A program made the position numbers and the translations under genes. Below, one piece after another: positions 8,201 through 16,457 of a stretch of 42,514 nucleotides of DNA. A model generated the notes under the pieces. The model was not told the origin of the DNA, made no database searches, and worked only from the letters and a program-made list of their open reading frames with translations. The first letter of the stretch is position 1. Every line of letters starts with the position of its first letter. This DNA is from Opitutia bacterium UBA4506 (GTDB lineage Bacteria; Verrucomicrobiota; Verrucomicrobiia; Opitutales; Puniceicoccaceae): the NCBI GenBank assembly GCA_002388665.1, contig DGMY01000079.1, positions 1 to 42,514 of the forward strand, in the 5' to 3' direction.

Positions 8201-8947
8201 GCTCCAGCCATGACCCTCGAGCCGGGCAGCGATCTTCCTCTCCTCCTCAGGGTTCAGGTATCCATTGCACAGTGACACCACGGCAACTCCGGTCGGCAAT
8301 GGATCACGAACATCCTCTCGACTCCCGCAATGGATCAACTGCCCAGCAGGATCCACTCGCTCTGCGAGACCATAGCTCTCTTTGAACAGGAGACGCCTCG
8401 GGGAGATCGGCCGCGCAAAAAGGTCTGGCCGCGTCTGATTCCCAATACGCAACAAGTCCTCAAGCCCTTCGCTCAAAAAGAGCTGAACGGGAGCCCCTTT
8501 TCCCTCGAGAAGCGCATTCGTTCCCCGCGTCGTGGCAACTCGCATCGCCACCGGCGGAAGTGGCTCGGTCAACGGGGTGTGCGTGACCCAATGCGCCCCA
8601 AGAACCGGAGCGGCCATCCCGGTATCAATCTCCAGGTAACCATCCCCCCGCAATCGAGCTCCAGCATACCAGAGGCATCCTCCCACGCATCTTCTAACGA
8701 CCTGACCGCTCTCCAACTTGATCCCATCGAGAAAATGGTCGGGCATATCCCGCACCTCGATCCGAATTGAGCTCTCCCCCTCCTGGCCGAGGCAACGAAT
8801 TCGAATGCGGCCCGTCGACAGCACCTTGGCGGTCCTCACCTCTCCCCCCGGTCCCACGGCGACGATATCGGTAAACGTACCTCCCGTATCTGCCGAAATC
8901 TTCCAGATCCGATCGCCGCAACCGGCTGATTGTGCTGTCGAACTCAT
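5213..8947 (-). CDS. Fused hydantoinase A/B (5-oxoprolinase-like)
   Basis: HyuA and HyuB domains are fused in one 1244-residue chain, as in ATP-dependent 5-oxoprolinases, which open 5-oxoproline to glutamate. The HyuA half starts with DTGGTFTDIV near residue 20 and contains FDMGGTSTDVSRFDG and ATTRGTNALL. The HyuB half begins near EHELFRNRFAGIVDAMGEML, with SVNIRERLDFS and a glycine-rich end, TPGGGGWG. Between the first phosphate motif and MRVATTRGTNALL lies an extra segment of about 75 residues. ATG at 8947 is preceded directly by AAAGGAG; the open frame extends 23 codons further upstream. Substrate (5-oxoproline, hydantoin or another lactam) cannot be told from sequence alone. It is divergent from the FGE gene at 9094. 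Confidence 0.88.
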   Translation of the reverse strand: MSSTAQSAGCGDRIWKISADTGGTFTDIVAVGPGGEVRTAKVLSTGRIRIRCLGQEGESSIRIEVRDMPDHFLDGIKLESGQVVRRCVGGCLWYAGARLRGDGYLEIDTGMAAPVLGAHWVTHTPLTEPLPPVAMRVATTRGTNALLEGKGAPVQLFLSEGLEDLLRIGNQTRPDLFARPISPRRLLFKESYGLAERVDPAGQLIHCGSREDVRDPLPTGVAVVSLCNGYLNPEEERKIAARLEGHGWSRVIAAAEVSNLPGYLRRTETAVVEGYLAPTLDAYLDGIEQAEGVRDVRVMTSAGGIVDRSHFRAVDSLLSGPAGGVVGAAAAAKRAGIGSFLAFDMGGTSTDVSRFDGDLAYRSELKVGDAHIYSEALRIDTVAAGGGSICGFDGFAYTVGPDSAGADPGPACYGRGGPLTLTDVHLLLGRIDPERFRFSLDREAAERALTGVLEGAGRENASSDEVRQVLEGFRMIANETMESALREISIRDGLDPSGFALLSFGGGGGLHACALAEGLGIRLILQPGRAGILSADGLSSALPEQIVRESVLQPLVDFVPTASEVFDRMDQSALRRMEPDEDTTLEWKREAFLRLAGQESTLVCEWKEGVDLAAEFHRQFEEVFGFRQDRLPLEVASIRVRLREVEEEAKVEVFPEPLGDELGGRGEFIDGEILEAGACGVGPCVISQEFGTLVVEPGWRFSVGTEGSLRLERMQLREGREKKSTLEEVEHELFRNRFAGIVDAMGEMLQRTALSVNIRERLDFSCALLDGEGYLAVNAPHIPVHLGAMGYCVRAVSDRLDWKEGDIAITNHPGFGGSHLPDVTVLAPIFAAAEMPPVAFLAVRAHHAEIGGVRAGSMPADAHSLAEEGVVIPPFHLFREGINHTEKLRRILTNTENGNLPSRSPEINLADVYSQVAAVREGQRLIQSLLAENGAGKVEYYLGRILKQSEAWMRQAIDRIARELGERTAEVQLDGGQVIRVRGELAAGGNVLIDCAGTETGKGAFQCPLGVSLSAVLYVCRLLVDRDVPLNEGLLRAVDLAIPEGCLLAAPFEGEDTSAMPPVVAGNVEVSQRFVEALIRLFGIEADSQNTMNNVIFGNDRFSHYETLAGGSGASARGPGASAVQVHMTNTAITDVEVLERRFPVKILRFGIRPESGGNGAHPGGCGLVREYRFEEEVELSLLTQHRLEGPAGCEGGGSGLPGSQTLIYPDGREERLPYACTLRVAAGTRLRVETPGGGGWGAV

Positions 8948-9093
8948 CTCCTTTCTACCACAACCTTGTGCCCGCTGCCCCGCAAGTCCCAAGGTCCATC
9001 TACAGGCAGGCCTCACCTTTCAGCAAATTTGGCCGATTCGTATCTGAACGGTTGTCGGGCGATTTATTTTCCCGTAACGTTGCCAACCATTCT

Positions 9094-10086
9094 ATGAGTG
9101 ACTCACCTTCAGGTAAATGCTGCGTTCCACGCCAGGAGGCACCCGCGGGCTGCCAAACGCCCTCCAGAGAAAACGGATCCCCATTGCTCACCGAGCCGAT
9201 CACCCATGCAGTCTCGGATTGCAATTGCGGGATGATCCGCCTCGACGGCGGCACCTTCCGCATGGGCACGGAGGACGAGGATGGATGGCCCGCCGATGGC
9301 GAAGGTCCGATTCGCGAAGTCACAATCGCGCCCTTCTATGTCGATCCGACCACGGTCACCAACCAGCAGTTTTCCGAGTTTATCGAAGCGACACAGTACC
9401 GAACCGAGGCAGAACGATTCGGCTGGTCCTACGTTTTCGCAGTCCTCCTCCCCAAGTCAAAGCAGCGAAAACTCAAGGATTCGCAAACCGTTCAGGGACT
9501 CAACTGGTGGTACGCTATTCAGGACGCTCAATGGAGAAAGCCCGAGGGGCCCGGGTCCAATATTAAAAAGCGAATGGACCACCCGGTGGTCCATGTTTCC
9601 TGGCGCGACGCGCAGGCCTACTGCCAATGGGCAAACAAACGACTGCTCACCGAGGCAGAGTGGGAATTCGCTGCTCGGGGAGGCACCGACCAGCTCCGCT
9701 ATCCCTGGGGCAATGATTTGACCCCAAAGGGCAAACACCGCTGCAATATCTGGCAGGGACGATTCCCACAGGAGAATACCGCCGAGGACGGTTACATAGG
9801 GACCGCGCCAGCCCGCTCCTATCGGCCAAATGATTTCGGGCTCTACAATGTGTGTGGAAACGTCTGGGAATGGTGTCGGGACTGGTTCAGCCCGTCCTGG
9901 CATCTCACTGGCACCCGCGAGAACCCCTCCGGTCCCGAGAGCGCCGAGCAGAAGGCCATGCGAGGCGGTTCCTTCCTCTGCCACCAGTCCTATTGCAATC
10001 GCTACCGCCTCGGCGCGCGGACGGGGAACACACCCGATAGCTCAACATCCAATTGCGGGTTCCGTTGCGCTCGGGATATTGCCTAA
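9094..10086 (+). CDS. Formylglycine-generating enzyme (sulfatase-modifying factor)
   Basis: FGE oxidises a cysteine in the CxPxR motif of type I sulfatases to formylglycine, using O2 and copper. Starting at ATG 9094 the product is 330 residues; the frame is open upstream but overlaps the divergent hydantoinase gene. The catalytic pair is intact: C296 and C301 in GGSFLCHQSYCNRYR. Other family motifs are FRMGTED, PVVHVSWRDAQAYCQWA, RLLTEAEWEFAARGG, YPWG, and CGNVWEWC. The cysteine pair separates it from the many FGE-fold proteins that lack oxidase activity. The N-terminal 45 residues are cysteine-rich (KCCVPR and CNC), as in several bacterial FGEs. No sulfatase gene lies in the window, so it presumably serves sulfatases elsewhere. 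Confidence 0.93.
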   Translation: MSDSPSGKCCVPRQEAPAGCQTPSRENGSPLLTEPITHAVSDCNCGMIRLDGGTFRMGTEDEDGWPADGEGPIREVTIAPFYVDPTTVTNQQFSEFIEATQYRTEAERFGWSYVFAVLLPKSKQRKLKDSQTVQGLNWWYAIQDAQWRKPEGPGSNIKKRMDHPVVHVSWRDAQAYCQWANKRLLTEAEWEFAARGGTDQLRYPWGNDLTPKGKHRCNIWQGRFPQENTAEDGYIGTAPARSYRPNDFGLYNVCGNVWEWCRDWFSPSWHLTGTRENPSGPESAEQKAMRGGSFLCHQSYCNRYRLGARTGNTPDSSTSNCGFRCARDIA

Positions 10087-10155
10087 ATCAGGCCTTCCTC
10101 ACACCCATATTCAATTGTAAAAATCTATGTAACTTACCACACCTCTGTGATTTAT

Positions 10156-10222
10156 AGTTGATTCCCCCATAGGTTTTCTACTGAATCAACTTCGAAGTAA
10201 AAACTACTTCGCTATATATAAT
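10156..10222 (+). promoter_or_regulatory. Dyad-rich promoter region of the pilin gene
   Basis: Two perfect inverted repeats lie back to back: AGTTGATTC (10156-10164) with GAATCAACT (10183-10191), and CGAAGTA (10193-10199) with TACTTCG (10205-10211). A consensus -10 box TATAAT follows at 10217-10222, with no convincing -35 at the normal distance. A good ribosome binding site TAGGAG (10237-10242) precedes the ATG at 10250. The second dyad would cover the -35/spacer region, which suits an operator or an activator site. Confidence 0.5.
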
Positions 10223-10249
10223 AGTATAAAAACACATAGGAGTATCATA

Positions 10250-10588
10250 ATGAAAAAATCACAAAAAGGTTTCACTCTAGTCGAAATCATGATCGTGGTC
10301 GTAATCATCGGCCTTCTCGCAGCTATGGCGATTCCCGCCTTCCAAAAAGTCCGTGAGAATTCCCAAGATAAGACCATTCTGAACAATCTTCGTCAGGTCG
10401 CTTCAGGAGGACAACAGTACCTCATGCAAGAAGGTGTTACCTCTGTCGATTACGCAGATCTCACAGGTGACTACTTCCCAGACATCCAAGCAGTTGCTGG
10501 CGAGAGCTACACTTCTCTTAGCGTAACCAACACTGGTACACTGACAGTAACCAAGTCCGACGGAACGGACATCGTTTACACCTACTAA
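10250..10588 (+). CDS. Type IV pilin-like major pilin/pseudopilin
   Basis: A 112-residue prepilin. The leader KKSQKG ends at G7, cleavage would give F8 as the N-methylated residue, and glutamate sits at +5 of the mature chain (FTLVE), followed by the hydrophobic alpha-1 spine VVVIIGLLAAMAIPAF. The globular part is short and ends in three beta-strand-like stretches (SYTSLSVTNTGTLTVTKSD). No cysteine pair is visible. Short pilins of this type are common in Verrucomicrobiota. It has its own AT-rich promoter region with dyads, a strong ribosome binding site and a strong terminator, so it is probably a highly expressed single-gene unit. Confidence 0.9.
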   Translation: MKKSQKGFTLVEIMIVVVIIGLLAAMAIPAFQKVRENSQDKTILNNLRQVASGGQQYLMQEGVTSVDYADLTGDYFPDIQAVAGESYTSLSVTNTGTLTVTKSDGTDIVYTY

Positions 10589-10606
10589 TTTTAGGTTTTG
10601 ACAACC

Positions 10607-10639
10607 AAGCCGTCCGGCAACTCGCCGGGCGGCTTTTTT
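10607..10639 (+). terminator. Rho-independent terminator of the pilin gene
   Basis: A 12-bp GC-rich stem, AAGCCGTCCGGC (10607-10618) with GCCGGGCGGCTT (10624-10635), has one G-U pair and a 5-base loop. A run of six T follows (10634-10639). It lies 18 bases after the pilin stop and isolates that gene from the membrane glycosyltransferase downstream. Confidence 0.92.
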
Positions 10640-10682
10640 GTGCATTCACTGTTCTTGCTCCTCAACAACTCCGCGACTCGCC

Positions 10683-12494
10683 ATGGCAACACCCTCTACT
10701 CGCCTTGGAAAAAATCAGCTGCTTTCATTCGGTCTTCTATCCGCATCTGCCTTTCTTGCGATTTTATTCGGATTCCTCGTTTTTTCAGACGAAACCGCAA
10801 TCACGATCTATCGGAAGGTCACCGTACCCACCCTGGGACTTCTTCTCCTTCTCTTTTTCTGGACACTCGGAAACCTTTTCCGAGAGAACAGCGCCTTCCT
10901 CCGCAAAGCCTACGGAAGAAAATTGGCTTGGATCGGAATCCCCGTCTGCAGCCTGCTCTTCCTCTCGAACCAGCCCCCTGAGTTTAAACTCGTCATGGAC
11001 GAGCTCATATTGGCGAGTAATGCCAAATCGATTCATCAATTCGGGCAACCGATGACGCCGACCAAGGCTCTCCACATCGGTGATCGATTGACCCACTTTG
11101 ACGCCCACATAGACAAGCGACCGGCACTCTACCCCTTGCTAGTTGCCTCGGTTCACCACCTAACCGGATATCGGGTCTCCAATGCGTTCTACGTAAACAT
11201 GGCTCTGGTAGTCGTCTGCTTTGCGTTGCTCTATGGCCTCGGGTACTATTACTGGGGTGTGTTGGGTGCCGTCGGGGGGATGCTCTCGCTGCTATTCATT
11301 CCGCTCCTTGCGTATTACGGAACCGGGGCAAATCTCGAAATTCTCAATTTTACCCTACTTCTGATACTCTTTCTCAGCGTCGCCTATTTTCTGGAAAAGG
11401 GTGACCGCCCATCGCTGGGTCTAGTCATCATCACTGGCACTTTAGTCTGCTACGGGCGGTACGAATCTCCACTCTTTCTCCTCCCTGTCGGGTTCTGCAT
11501 CGTCTACCACTGGGTGCAACGCCGAGAGATTTCAATCCCTTGGCAGGCCTATATCGCCCCCCTTCTCCTCATTCCCATACCGTTGCAGAACGCCGTTTTC
11601 AAAAGCTCAGAAACCAATTGGCAGTTATTTTCCAAGCCGGGTGTCCAAGAACCGTTCAGCCTCTCGTTCATCCCTGAGAATCTGGCCCACGCAGTACACT
11701 TTTTCTTCTCCCCAAATCCGAATCTCCCCAACGGTATTATCCTTACTTCTGTCGGCCTCATAGGCCTTCTTCTCGCGCTAATTACGGCAATCGGACGATG
11801 GAGAGACGTTCCCTGCGACAAGTTTGCACGCGCGCTTTTCATCCTCTTCCTCGGAGGGTTTGCGCATTTCTTTCTTATGATGAGCTATTTCTGGGGGCAG
11901 TTTGACGAGCCAATTATCCAGCGCCTCGCCCTTCCCTATTTCCTCTTCTTCGCTCTCGGCTCTCTGTTCCTCATTTGCAGAATTTTTCACAATCGATCGA
12001 CGCGGGCTCGCTGGGGGCTCGGTGGTGCAGTCGCACTGCTATGGATAACATTCACCGGCCCAGCCATTGCCTACCGCAGTCCTGTCGATGTCTACATTTC
12101 GCCGAAGAATTTTAACTGGGCGATGGACTATATCGAAGAACATCCGAACGAACGATACGCGGTCATATCGAGTGCACCGATGTTCTGGATCGCCAACAAT
12201 ATCGCTTCGTTTTCAATCAATTACGCCAACGCCGCTCCTTTCGAGTTGAAGGAATTGATGAACCGGGGTGTCTACGACGACATTTACTTTTTCCAGGAAA
12301 TTATTTTCAGCCCCGACGACAACAAATGGATTCCGGGACCTTTCCACCACATCTCTGCCGCCTATGAGATTGAGGTCGAGAAAGAGGTAAGATTCGGTGA
12401 GTTCTACGGCGTCCGTTTGATGCGAATTACGGCCATCGACGCGGAGAATCCTCATGAGGTTTCCCAACCTGTGGCAGTTCCGGCTAGCGAATGA
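10683..12494 (+). CDS. Membrane GT-C family glycosyltransferase
   Basis: A 603-residue polytopic membrane protein with about a dozen hydrophobic segments up to residue 450 and a soluble C-terminal part. The first large loop carries an acidic pair (MDELILASNA) followed by a loop with HFDAHIDKRPALYPLL, which is the layout of GT39/ArnT-type enzymes that use polyprenyl-phosphate sugars on the periplasmic side. ATG at 10683 is chosen; the open frame extends 15 codons upstream into the pilin terminator region. Its stop overlaps the sulfotransferase start by 4 bp (ATGA), so the two are translated together. Acceptor and donor are unknown. Confidence 0.7.
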   Translation: MATPSTRLGKNQLLSFGLLSASAFLAILFGFLVFSDETAITIYRKVTVPTLGLLLLLFFWTLGNLFRENSAFLRKAYGRKLAWIGIPVCSLLFLSNQPPEFKLVMDELILASNAKSIHQFGQPMTPTKALHIGDRLTHFDAHIDKRPALYPLLVASVHHLTGYRVSNAFYVNMALVVVCFALLYGLGYYYWGVLGAVGGMLSLLFIPLLAYYGTGANLEILNFTLLLILFLSVAYFLEKGDRPSLGLVIITGTLVCYGRYESPLFLLPVGFCIVYHWVQRREISIPWQAYIAPLLLIPIPLQNAVFKSSETNWQLFSKPGVQEPFSLSFIPENLAHAVHFFFSPNPNLPNGIILTSVGLIGLLLALITAIGRWRDVPCDKFARALFILFLGGFAHFFLMMSYFWGQFDEPIIQRLALPYFLFFALGSLFLICRIFHNRSTRARWGLGGAVALLWITFTGPAIAYRSPVDVYISPKNFNWAMDYIEEHPNERYAVISSAPMFWIANNIASFSINYANAAPFELKELMNRGVYDDIYFFQEIIFSPDDNKWIPGPFHHISAAYEIEVEKEVRFGEFYGVRLMRITAIDAENPHEVSQPVAVPASE

Positions 12495-13345
12495 AGTACT
12501 ACCTCACCCTCCTTCTTCGTGGGTTCCGCCACCCGGGAAAGGTGGCGCGAGGGATAACGGCATTTTTTCGCAATCGTGCGACTGAGGTATTCATCATCTC
12601 CTACCCGAAGTCCGGCCGCACTTGGCTCCGAGTCCTGGTGAATCGATCGTTGCAACACAAAGCAAAAGTCGCGGACAGCCGGCTCCTTCGCACCTTTGAG
12701 ATTTCAAGGAAGTCCCGTTGCCTCACGACTCAGTTCTCTCACGACGGGCTTTGCAATCTCTACAACTACGACCCCTACAATCGGCTCTCTTACAAGTCTC
12801 ATCTATACAAGGGACGAAAAGTCGTCTTCCTCAAACGGGATATTCGTGATGTTTTGGTCTCCCACTATTTCGAGGAAACCCGCCGGATGAAGACGTTCAC
12901 TGGATCTCTAAGCGATTTTATTCGCCACGATGTTTTTGGAGCCCGAAAGCTCGTCGAGTTTAACAATATGTGGTTCCGGAATCGAAAGATCCCCTCAGAT
13001 TTTCTCCTAATTTCATATGAGGAGCTGCACCACTCTCCTCATCAGGTTCTAAAGCAGGTTCTTGAGTTTATGGGCGCTCCAGATGCAACGGATACCGTTC
13101 TCGAGGAGGCCATCGAGTACTCCAGCTTCGAGAACCTGCGAAAGCGAGAACTGAACAACGAATTCAAAAGTAGCCGACTCTCTCCCGGCGATCCGGGTGA
13201 TGCGAATTCATTCAAAACCCGAAAAGGAAAGATTGGTGGGTTCCGCGAAGCCATGAATCCCGAAGATATTCTCTTCATCGAAGAGACCGTTCGCAGTCAC
13301 GGAGATCCTGGGTGCGACTGGTACTTCCATCCGGAAGCGTCATAA
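12491..13345 (+). CDS. PAPS-dependent sulfotransferase
   Basis: A 284-residue cytosolic sulfotransferase-fold protein (Sulfotransfer_1). The 5'-phosphosulfate loop is YPKSGRTWL (residues 38-46). The 3'-phosphate binding motif is RDIRDVLVSHY (117-126), and the C-terminal TRKGKIGGFRE matches the RKGxxGxWK motif. A histidine at residue 84 (FSHDG) is positioned like the catalytic base of the family. It would transfer sulfate from PAPS to a hydroxyl or amine of a sugar, lipid or protein. Translational coupling to the GT-C gene upstream suggests a glycan or glycan-precursor substrate. The gene is convergent with the GtrA-like gene, 29 bases away. Confidence 0.88.
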   Translation: MKYYLTLLLRGFRHPGKVARGITAFFRNRATEVFIISYPKSGRTWLRVLVNRSLQHKAKVADSRLLRTFEISRKSRCLTTQFSHDGLCNLYNYDPYNRLSYKSHLYKGRKVVFLKRDIRDVLVSHYFEETRRMKTFTGSLSDFIRHDVFGARKLVEFNNMWFRNRKIPSDFLLISYEELHHSPHQVLKQVLEFMGAPDATDTVLEEAIEYSSFENLRKRELNNEFKSSRLSPGDPGDANSFKTRKGKIGGFREAMNPEDILFIEETVRSHGDPGCDWYFHPEAS

Positions 13346-13374
13346 CGGGGCCGCGAGTCGATTGACCGGGGCAG

Positions 13375-13812
13375 TCACTGAGTTTCCTCTTCAGGCCCTG
13401 TCTCGTCCTTAAACACGTATCGCGCGAAGACCAGCGTCCTGAGCACGAAGATGACGCCACTCGTTCCGATTATCACCAACGATGGCGGCGCTCCAAATCC
13501 ATAAACCACCCCATTGACGATGCCATAGTCCGCCAGCTTAAAGATAGCGGCTTGCTGAAAATGTCGCACTAGGGTCTTTCGGCTCAATGGCTTCCGAAAC
13601 GAGACAAAACTATGGTAGGTCCATCCTACAAAGGTCATCACTAACGTAACCGCACCATATACCAACCAGACCTGAGATTCCGTGAGGTAAAGAATACCTT
13701 CGACCAAACCAATCTTGATCAGCATGAGCAGCAGAGACCCGGACGCCACCCGCACAAGCAGGTGCAACGAAGACCGATGCTGCCTAACTTTCTCTCTGAG
13801 GTAGTTCCTCAT
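13375..13812 (-). CDS. GtrA-like membrane protein
   Basis: A 145-residue protein with four predicted membrane helices, the length and pattern of the GtrA family (FVGWTYHSFVSFRKP between helices two and three; FKLADYGIVNGVVYGFG before the last pair). GtrA proteins are thought to help flip or handle undecaprenyl-phosphate sugars made by a GtrB-type GT2 enzyme. That partner is present here at 15508-16356. The start ATG at 13812 shares one base with the stop of the GT-C gene upstream (TGATG), so the two are coupled; a GTG one codon earlier is possible. Confidence 0.8.
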   Translation of the reverse strand: MRNYLREKVRQHRSSLHLLVRVASGSLLLMLIKIGLVEGILYLTESQVWLVYGAVTLVMTFVGWTYHSFVSFRKPLSRKTLVRHFQQAAIFKLADYGIVNGVVYGFGAPPSLVIIGTSGVIFVLRTLVFARYVFKDETGPEEETQ

Positions 13813-15437
13813 CACTCTCCGACATCCGCTGGTTCATCGGGGCTGTAACGCTCCAGCGAATACGGCTCGCGCAGGCTTCCCACTTCCAGCAGCCACAACC
13901 GGCGTTCAGGAAACGCCTCACTCAGTTGATCTGCTTTTTGATCGTCCAAATAGCGCGCCCAAATAATCTCCTGTTCATTCAGATTGGGCCCATTATACAC
14001 CCACTCGAATGTCGGTGAATGAGAACTCCTGTATTGTACAAAAACCAGATCTCTCGCCAAGGCCTCCGCTGGATCCAAAATCAACCGGCTCTTCACCTCC
14101 GCTCGTTGCTCAATGAACGTCCGAACGGGAAACGGAGAGTTTCCCCAGCTGAAGTGGAAAAAATAGAGAACCTGTAGGCCGAGCACCGCGACGAATACCG
14201 ATACAAAGGCAATAGCCCCAAACCGATTCTCCGACTCTTTCCACCGCTGAAACAGATCCCACAGACCAACCGATCCGGCAAATATCATCGGCGCCGCCCA
14301 CGCGGCGGTGTAATGGAGATGGTGAGAAGAGTGAAACGCGAGGGTAAATCCGACCCGCAGCAGCAGGAGGATCCAGATGGGAACGAGCCATCGTCGATAT
14401 TTCTTTGTTCCCCCGAAAAGAAAAAACGCCACTGGGATCAACCAAAGCGGATGCACGATACGTGTAAACCACCGGAAGAGCTCCGGCCCTCCAGTCTGAA
14501 GAAGTTCCGATATCGAGTATGGCCGTTGCGTACGGTGAGCAAGTGATGTCTGCTGAAAGACTTCCGGCAGGTCGTCAGAGATCTCCTTGCGACCGTCCCA
14601 AGTAAAGAGGTTCATCGTCCCAAACCGCTCGGTGTAGATTTCGTACCCAAACCGACCTGCGTCTCCAGTGACCGCCTGGTTCGAAACCAGCAAAAACATG
14701 ACCGCCCCGAAAAGCACAAGGCCCCCCGGCCAAAAGGTTCGGAGTACGCGCAGCACGGCCGACTTTGGCTCGGCAGAAAACATCCTGATCAATAGATAAA
14801 GGGTGATGACCAGACAGAATAGCCCTCCCTCGACCGGACGGGTCCAGAGCATGAGCGAAGCTCCCATTCCGTAGGCGATCGAGGCCCACACATCCGGCCG
14901 CTCCTCCAACCGGAGGGCGGCGCCAAAAACCAAAACTCCAGCCAACAAAGAGAGACTCCCACCCCAATAGGAAAACCCAAAATAAGAAGCCAATCCGTAT
15001 TGCACTAAACAATACACTCCCGCAAGAAGGGCGACGCGCGGCCCCACCGGTCGAAGAAGCATGCCATAAGAAGCGAGCACGATGAGACCAACAGTCAACC
15101 AAACTCCAATTATCGGATGACCCAGCAGAAACCCTACTGCCAACTGCAACCCCACGCCCGGCAAATACTTCGACATGTAGGAGGGCTCAACCAACATATG
15201 AAAACTCTGAAACGACTCCGGCACCGGGGGGCTCGGGTTGGTCAATCGACCCTCAGCATAAGTTTCTCCAGCGAGCAAATAGGAGAATTCGTCGTGTATC
15301 GCCGGAGAAGGAAATCCGTGCTCCATCAGCGAATAAAAGAACCCTGCACACCATAGGAGCAACAACAGAGCCACTCCCACAAGAGGGTGGTCAATCGGAT
15401 TGGAACTCTGGGGTCGGTCTTGATCTGAACTTGCCAT
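13812..15437 (-). CDS. Membrane GT-C family glycosyltransferase
   Basis: A 541-residue polytopic protein. After the first helix it has AIHDEFSYLLAGETYAEGRLTNP, where the acidic pair in the first periplasmic loop is the expected catalytic feature of GT39/ArnT-like enzymes. About eleven hydrophobic segments follow, then a soluble C-terminal region of about 110 residues. With the GtrA-like gene (one-base overlap) and the GT2 enzyme 70 bases upstream it forms a complete make-flip-transfer set: GT2 charges the lipid, GtrA-like protein moves it, GT-C transfers the sugar outside. Acceptor unknown. Confidence 0.75.
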   Translation of the reverse strand: MASSDQDRPQSSNPIDHPLVGVALLLLLWCAGFFYSLMEHGFPSPAIHDEFSYLLAGETYAEGRLTNPSPPVPESFQSFHMLVEPSYMSKYLPGVGLQLAVGFLLGHPIIGVWLTVGLIVLASYGMLLRPVGPRVALLAGVYCLVQYGLASYFGFSYWGGSLSLLAGVLVFGAALRLEERPDVWASIAYGMGASLMLWTRPVEGGLFCLVITLYLLIRMFSAEPKSAVLRVLRTFWPGGLVLFGAVMFLLVSNQAVTGDAGRFGYEIYTERFGTMNLFTWDGRKEISDDLPEVFQQTSLAHRTQRPYSISELLQTGGPELFRWFTRIVHPLWLIPVAFFLFGGTKKYRRWLVPIWILLLLRVGFTLAFHSSHHLHYTAAWAAPMIFAGSVGLWDLFQRWKESENRFGAIAFVSVFVAVLGLQVLYFFHFSWGNSPFPVRTFIEQRAEVKSRLILDPAEALARDLVFVQYRSSHSPTFEWVYNGPNLNEQEIIWARYLDDQKADQLSEAFPERRLWLLEVGSLREPYSLERYSPDEPADVGE

Positions 15438-15507
15438 TGCTAGCGACGGTGAGGAGGGGAGCCCATGGTTCTACCGGGTTCGTCGCGCAAACAGAGACTC
15501 CACCAAA

Positions 15508-16356
15508 TCATTTTTTGTTTATGATCTCAGCGATCAACCCGAAGAAGAACACTTGAAACCCGAGAAAGAACAAGACCAAGGCCAATCCCCCGATATGGCC
15601 GGGGACCAAGACGTCCCGAATCCCCCGGGCCAGTGCCAACCCCAGGAACACTGAACTCACTGGGATAAAAAAGCGCAGGGGCCGGAAGTAGAGCGAGAGA
15701 CGGAGAATCTGGGTCAGAAAACGCAGCGGGTCACGAATGGGATGGATGCTGGATTTGCCTATGCGCTTATGGTACTCGATCGACTCAAAATGAGTTTCGT
15801 AGCCCTGCGTCAATCCCACCATGGTCAATGTCGAACTGAAGGAAAATTGATCTGGAAAGATGGAAGAACGCATCTCGTAGAGTTCCCGGCGGAACAATCG
15901 CATTCCCGAATTTAAATCCGGAATTTTGCGCGCCGCCACAAACCCCGCCATGGCCGTGAGAAACTTTTTAGCCGGTCTGCGCAATGGCTCAATACTCGAC
16001 CAACTGCGCGAACCAATGACCATATCCACCGACTCCGTCCATGGTACCAACTTTTTAAATGACGCAATCGGGTAAGTCCCATCGGCATCCAGGATTCCGA
16101 TCCACTCATGCGAGGCATTTCGAATGCCCGTCTTCAGGCTCGCACCATAGCCACGGTTGGATCGATGGGAGAGAACCCGTACGGCACCTCGTGAAAATTG
16201 AGTAAAGTCCATCCCGGTATTTCCGTCGTCCACGACAAGGATTTCGTACTCTCCGATACTCCCTTCTACACAAAACTTTTCCAATTCAGCCACCGTCTCA
16301 GCGACCACCTCGGTAGATTCACGATAGCAGGGGATTACAAAACTAACATTAATCAT
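15508..16356 (-). CDS. GT2 polyprenyl-phosphate glycosyltransferase (DPM1/GtrB-like)
   Basis: A 282-residue GT-A fold family 2 enzyme. The N-terminal domain has VSFVIPCYRES, EILVVDDGNTGMD (nucleotide binding), RGYGASLKTGI and LDADGTYP (metal-binding DxD-type motif). Two hydrophobic segments at the C-terminus (about 225-245 and 255-275) anchor it, as in GtrB-like enzymes. It should make a polyprenyl-phosphate-linked monosaccharide on the cytoplasmic face. Gene order with GtrA-like and GT-C genes in the same direction supports that role. It starts at ATG 16356. Confidence 0.85.
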   Translation of the reverse strand: MINVSFVIPCYRESTEVVAETVAELEKFCVEGSIGEYEILVVDDGNTGMDFTQFSRGAVRVLSHRSNRGYGASLKTGIRNASHEWIGILDADGTYPIASFKKLVPWTESVDMVIGSRSWSSIEPLRRPAKKFLTAMAGFVAARKIPDLNSGMRLFRRELYEMRSSIFPDQFSFSSTLTMVGLTQGYETHFESIEYHKRIGKSSIHPIRDPLRFLTQILRLSLYFRPLRFFIPVSSVFLGLALARGIRDVLVPGHIGGLALVLFFLGFQVFFFGLIAEIINKK

Positions 16357-16457
16357 TGGTTCGAGAAAGATGCTAGGAACGACAGAAATCAGTGTCAGTT
16401 TAATTCGGCACCGTGCCCGATCTTTCGAGGCGGTGTAATGGAGTTTTCATCACCTCC

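Noticed and set aside
5930..8770. Several plus-strand open frames of 100-190 codons opposite the hydantoinase gene
   Set aside because: They are low-complexity, arginine/proline-rich readings of a GC-rich gene. The minus strand gives an unbroken 1244-residue protein with clear motifs.
8932..9093. Upstream extension of the FGE frame by 54 codons
   Set aside because: It overlaps the divergent hydantoinase start and has no FGE-like or signal-peptide character; ATG 9094 gives a normal-length protein.
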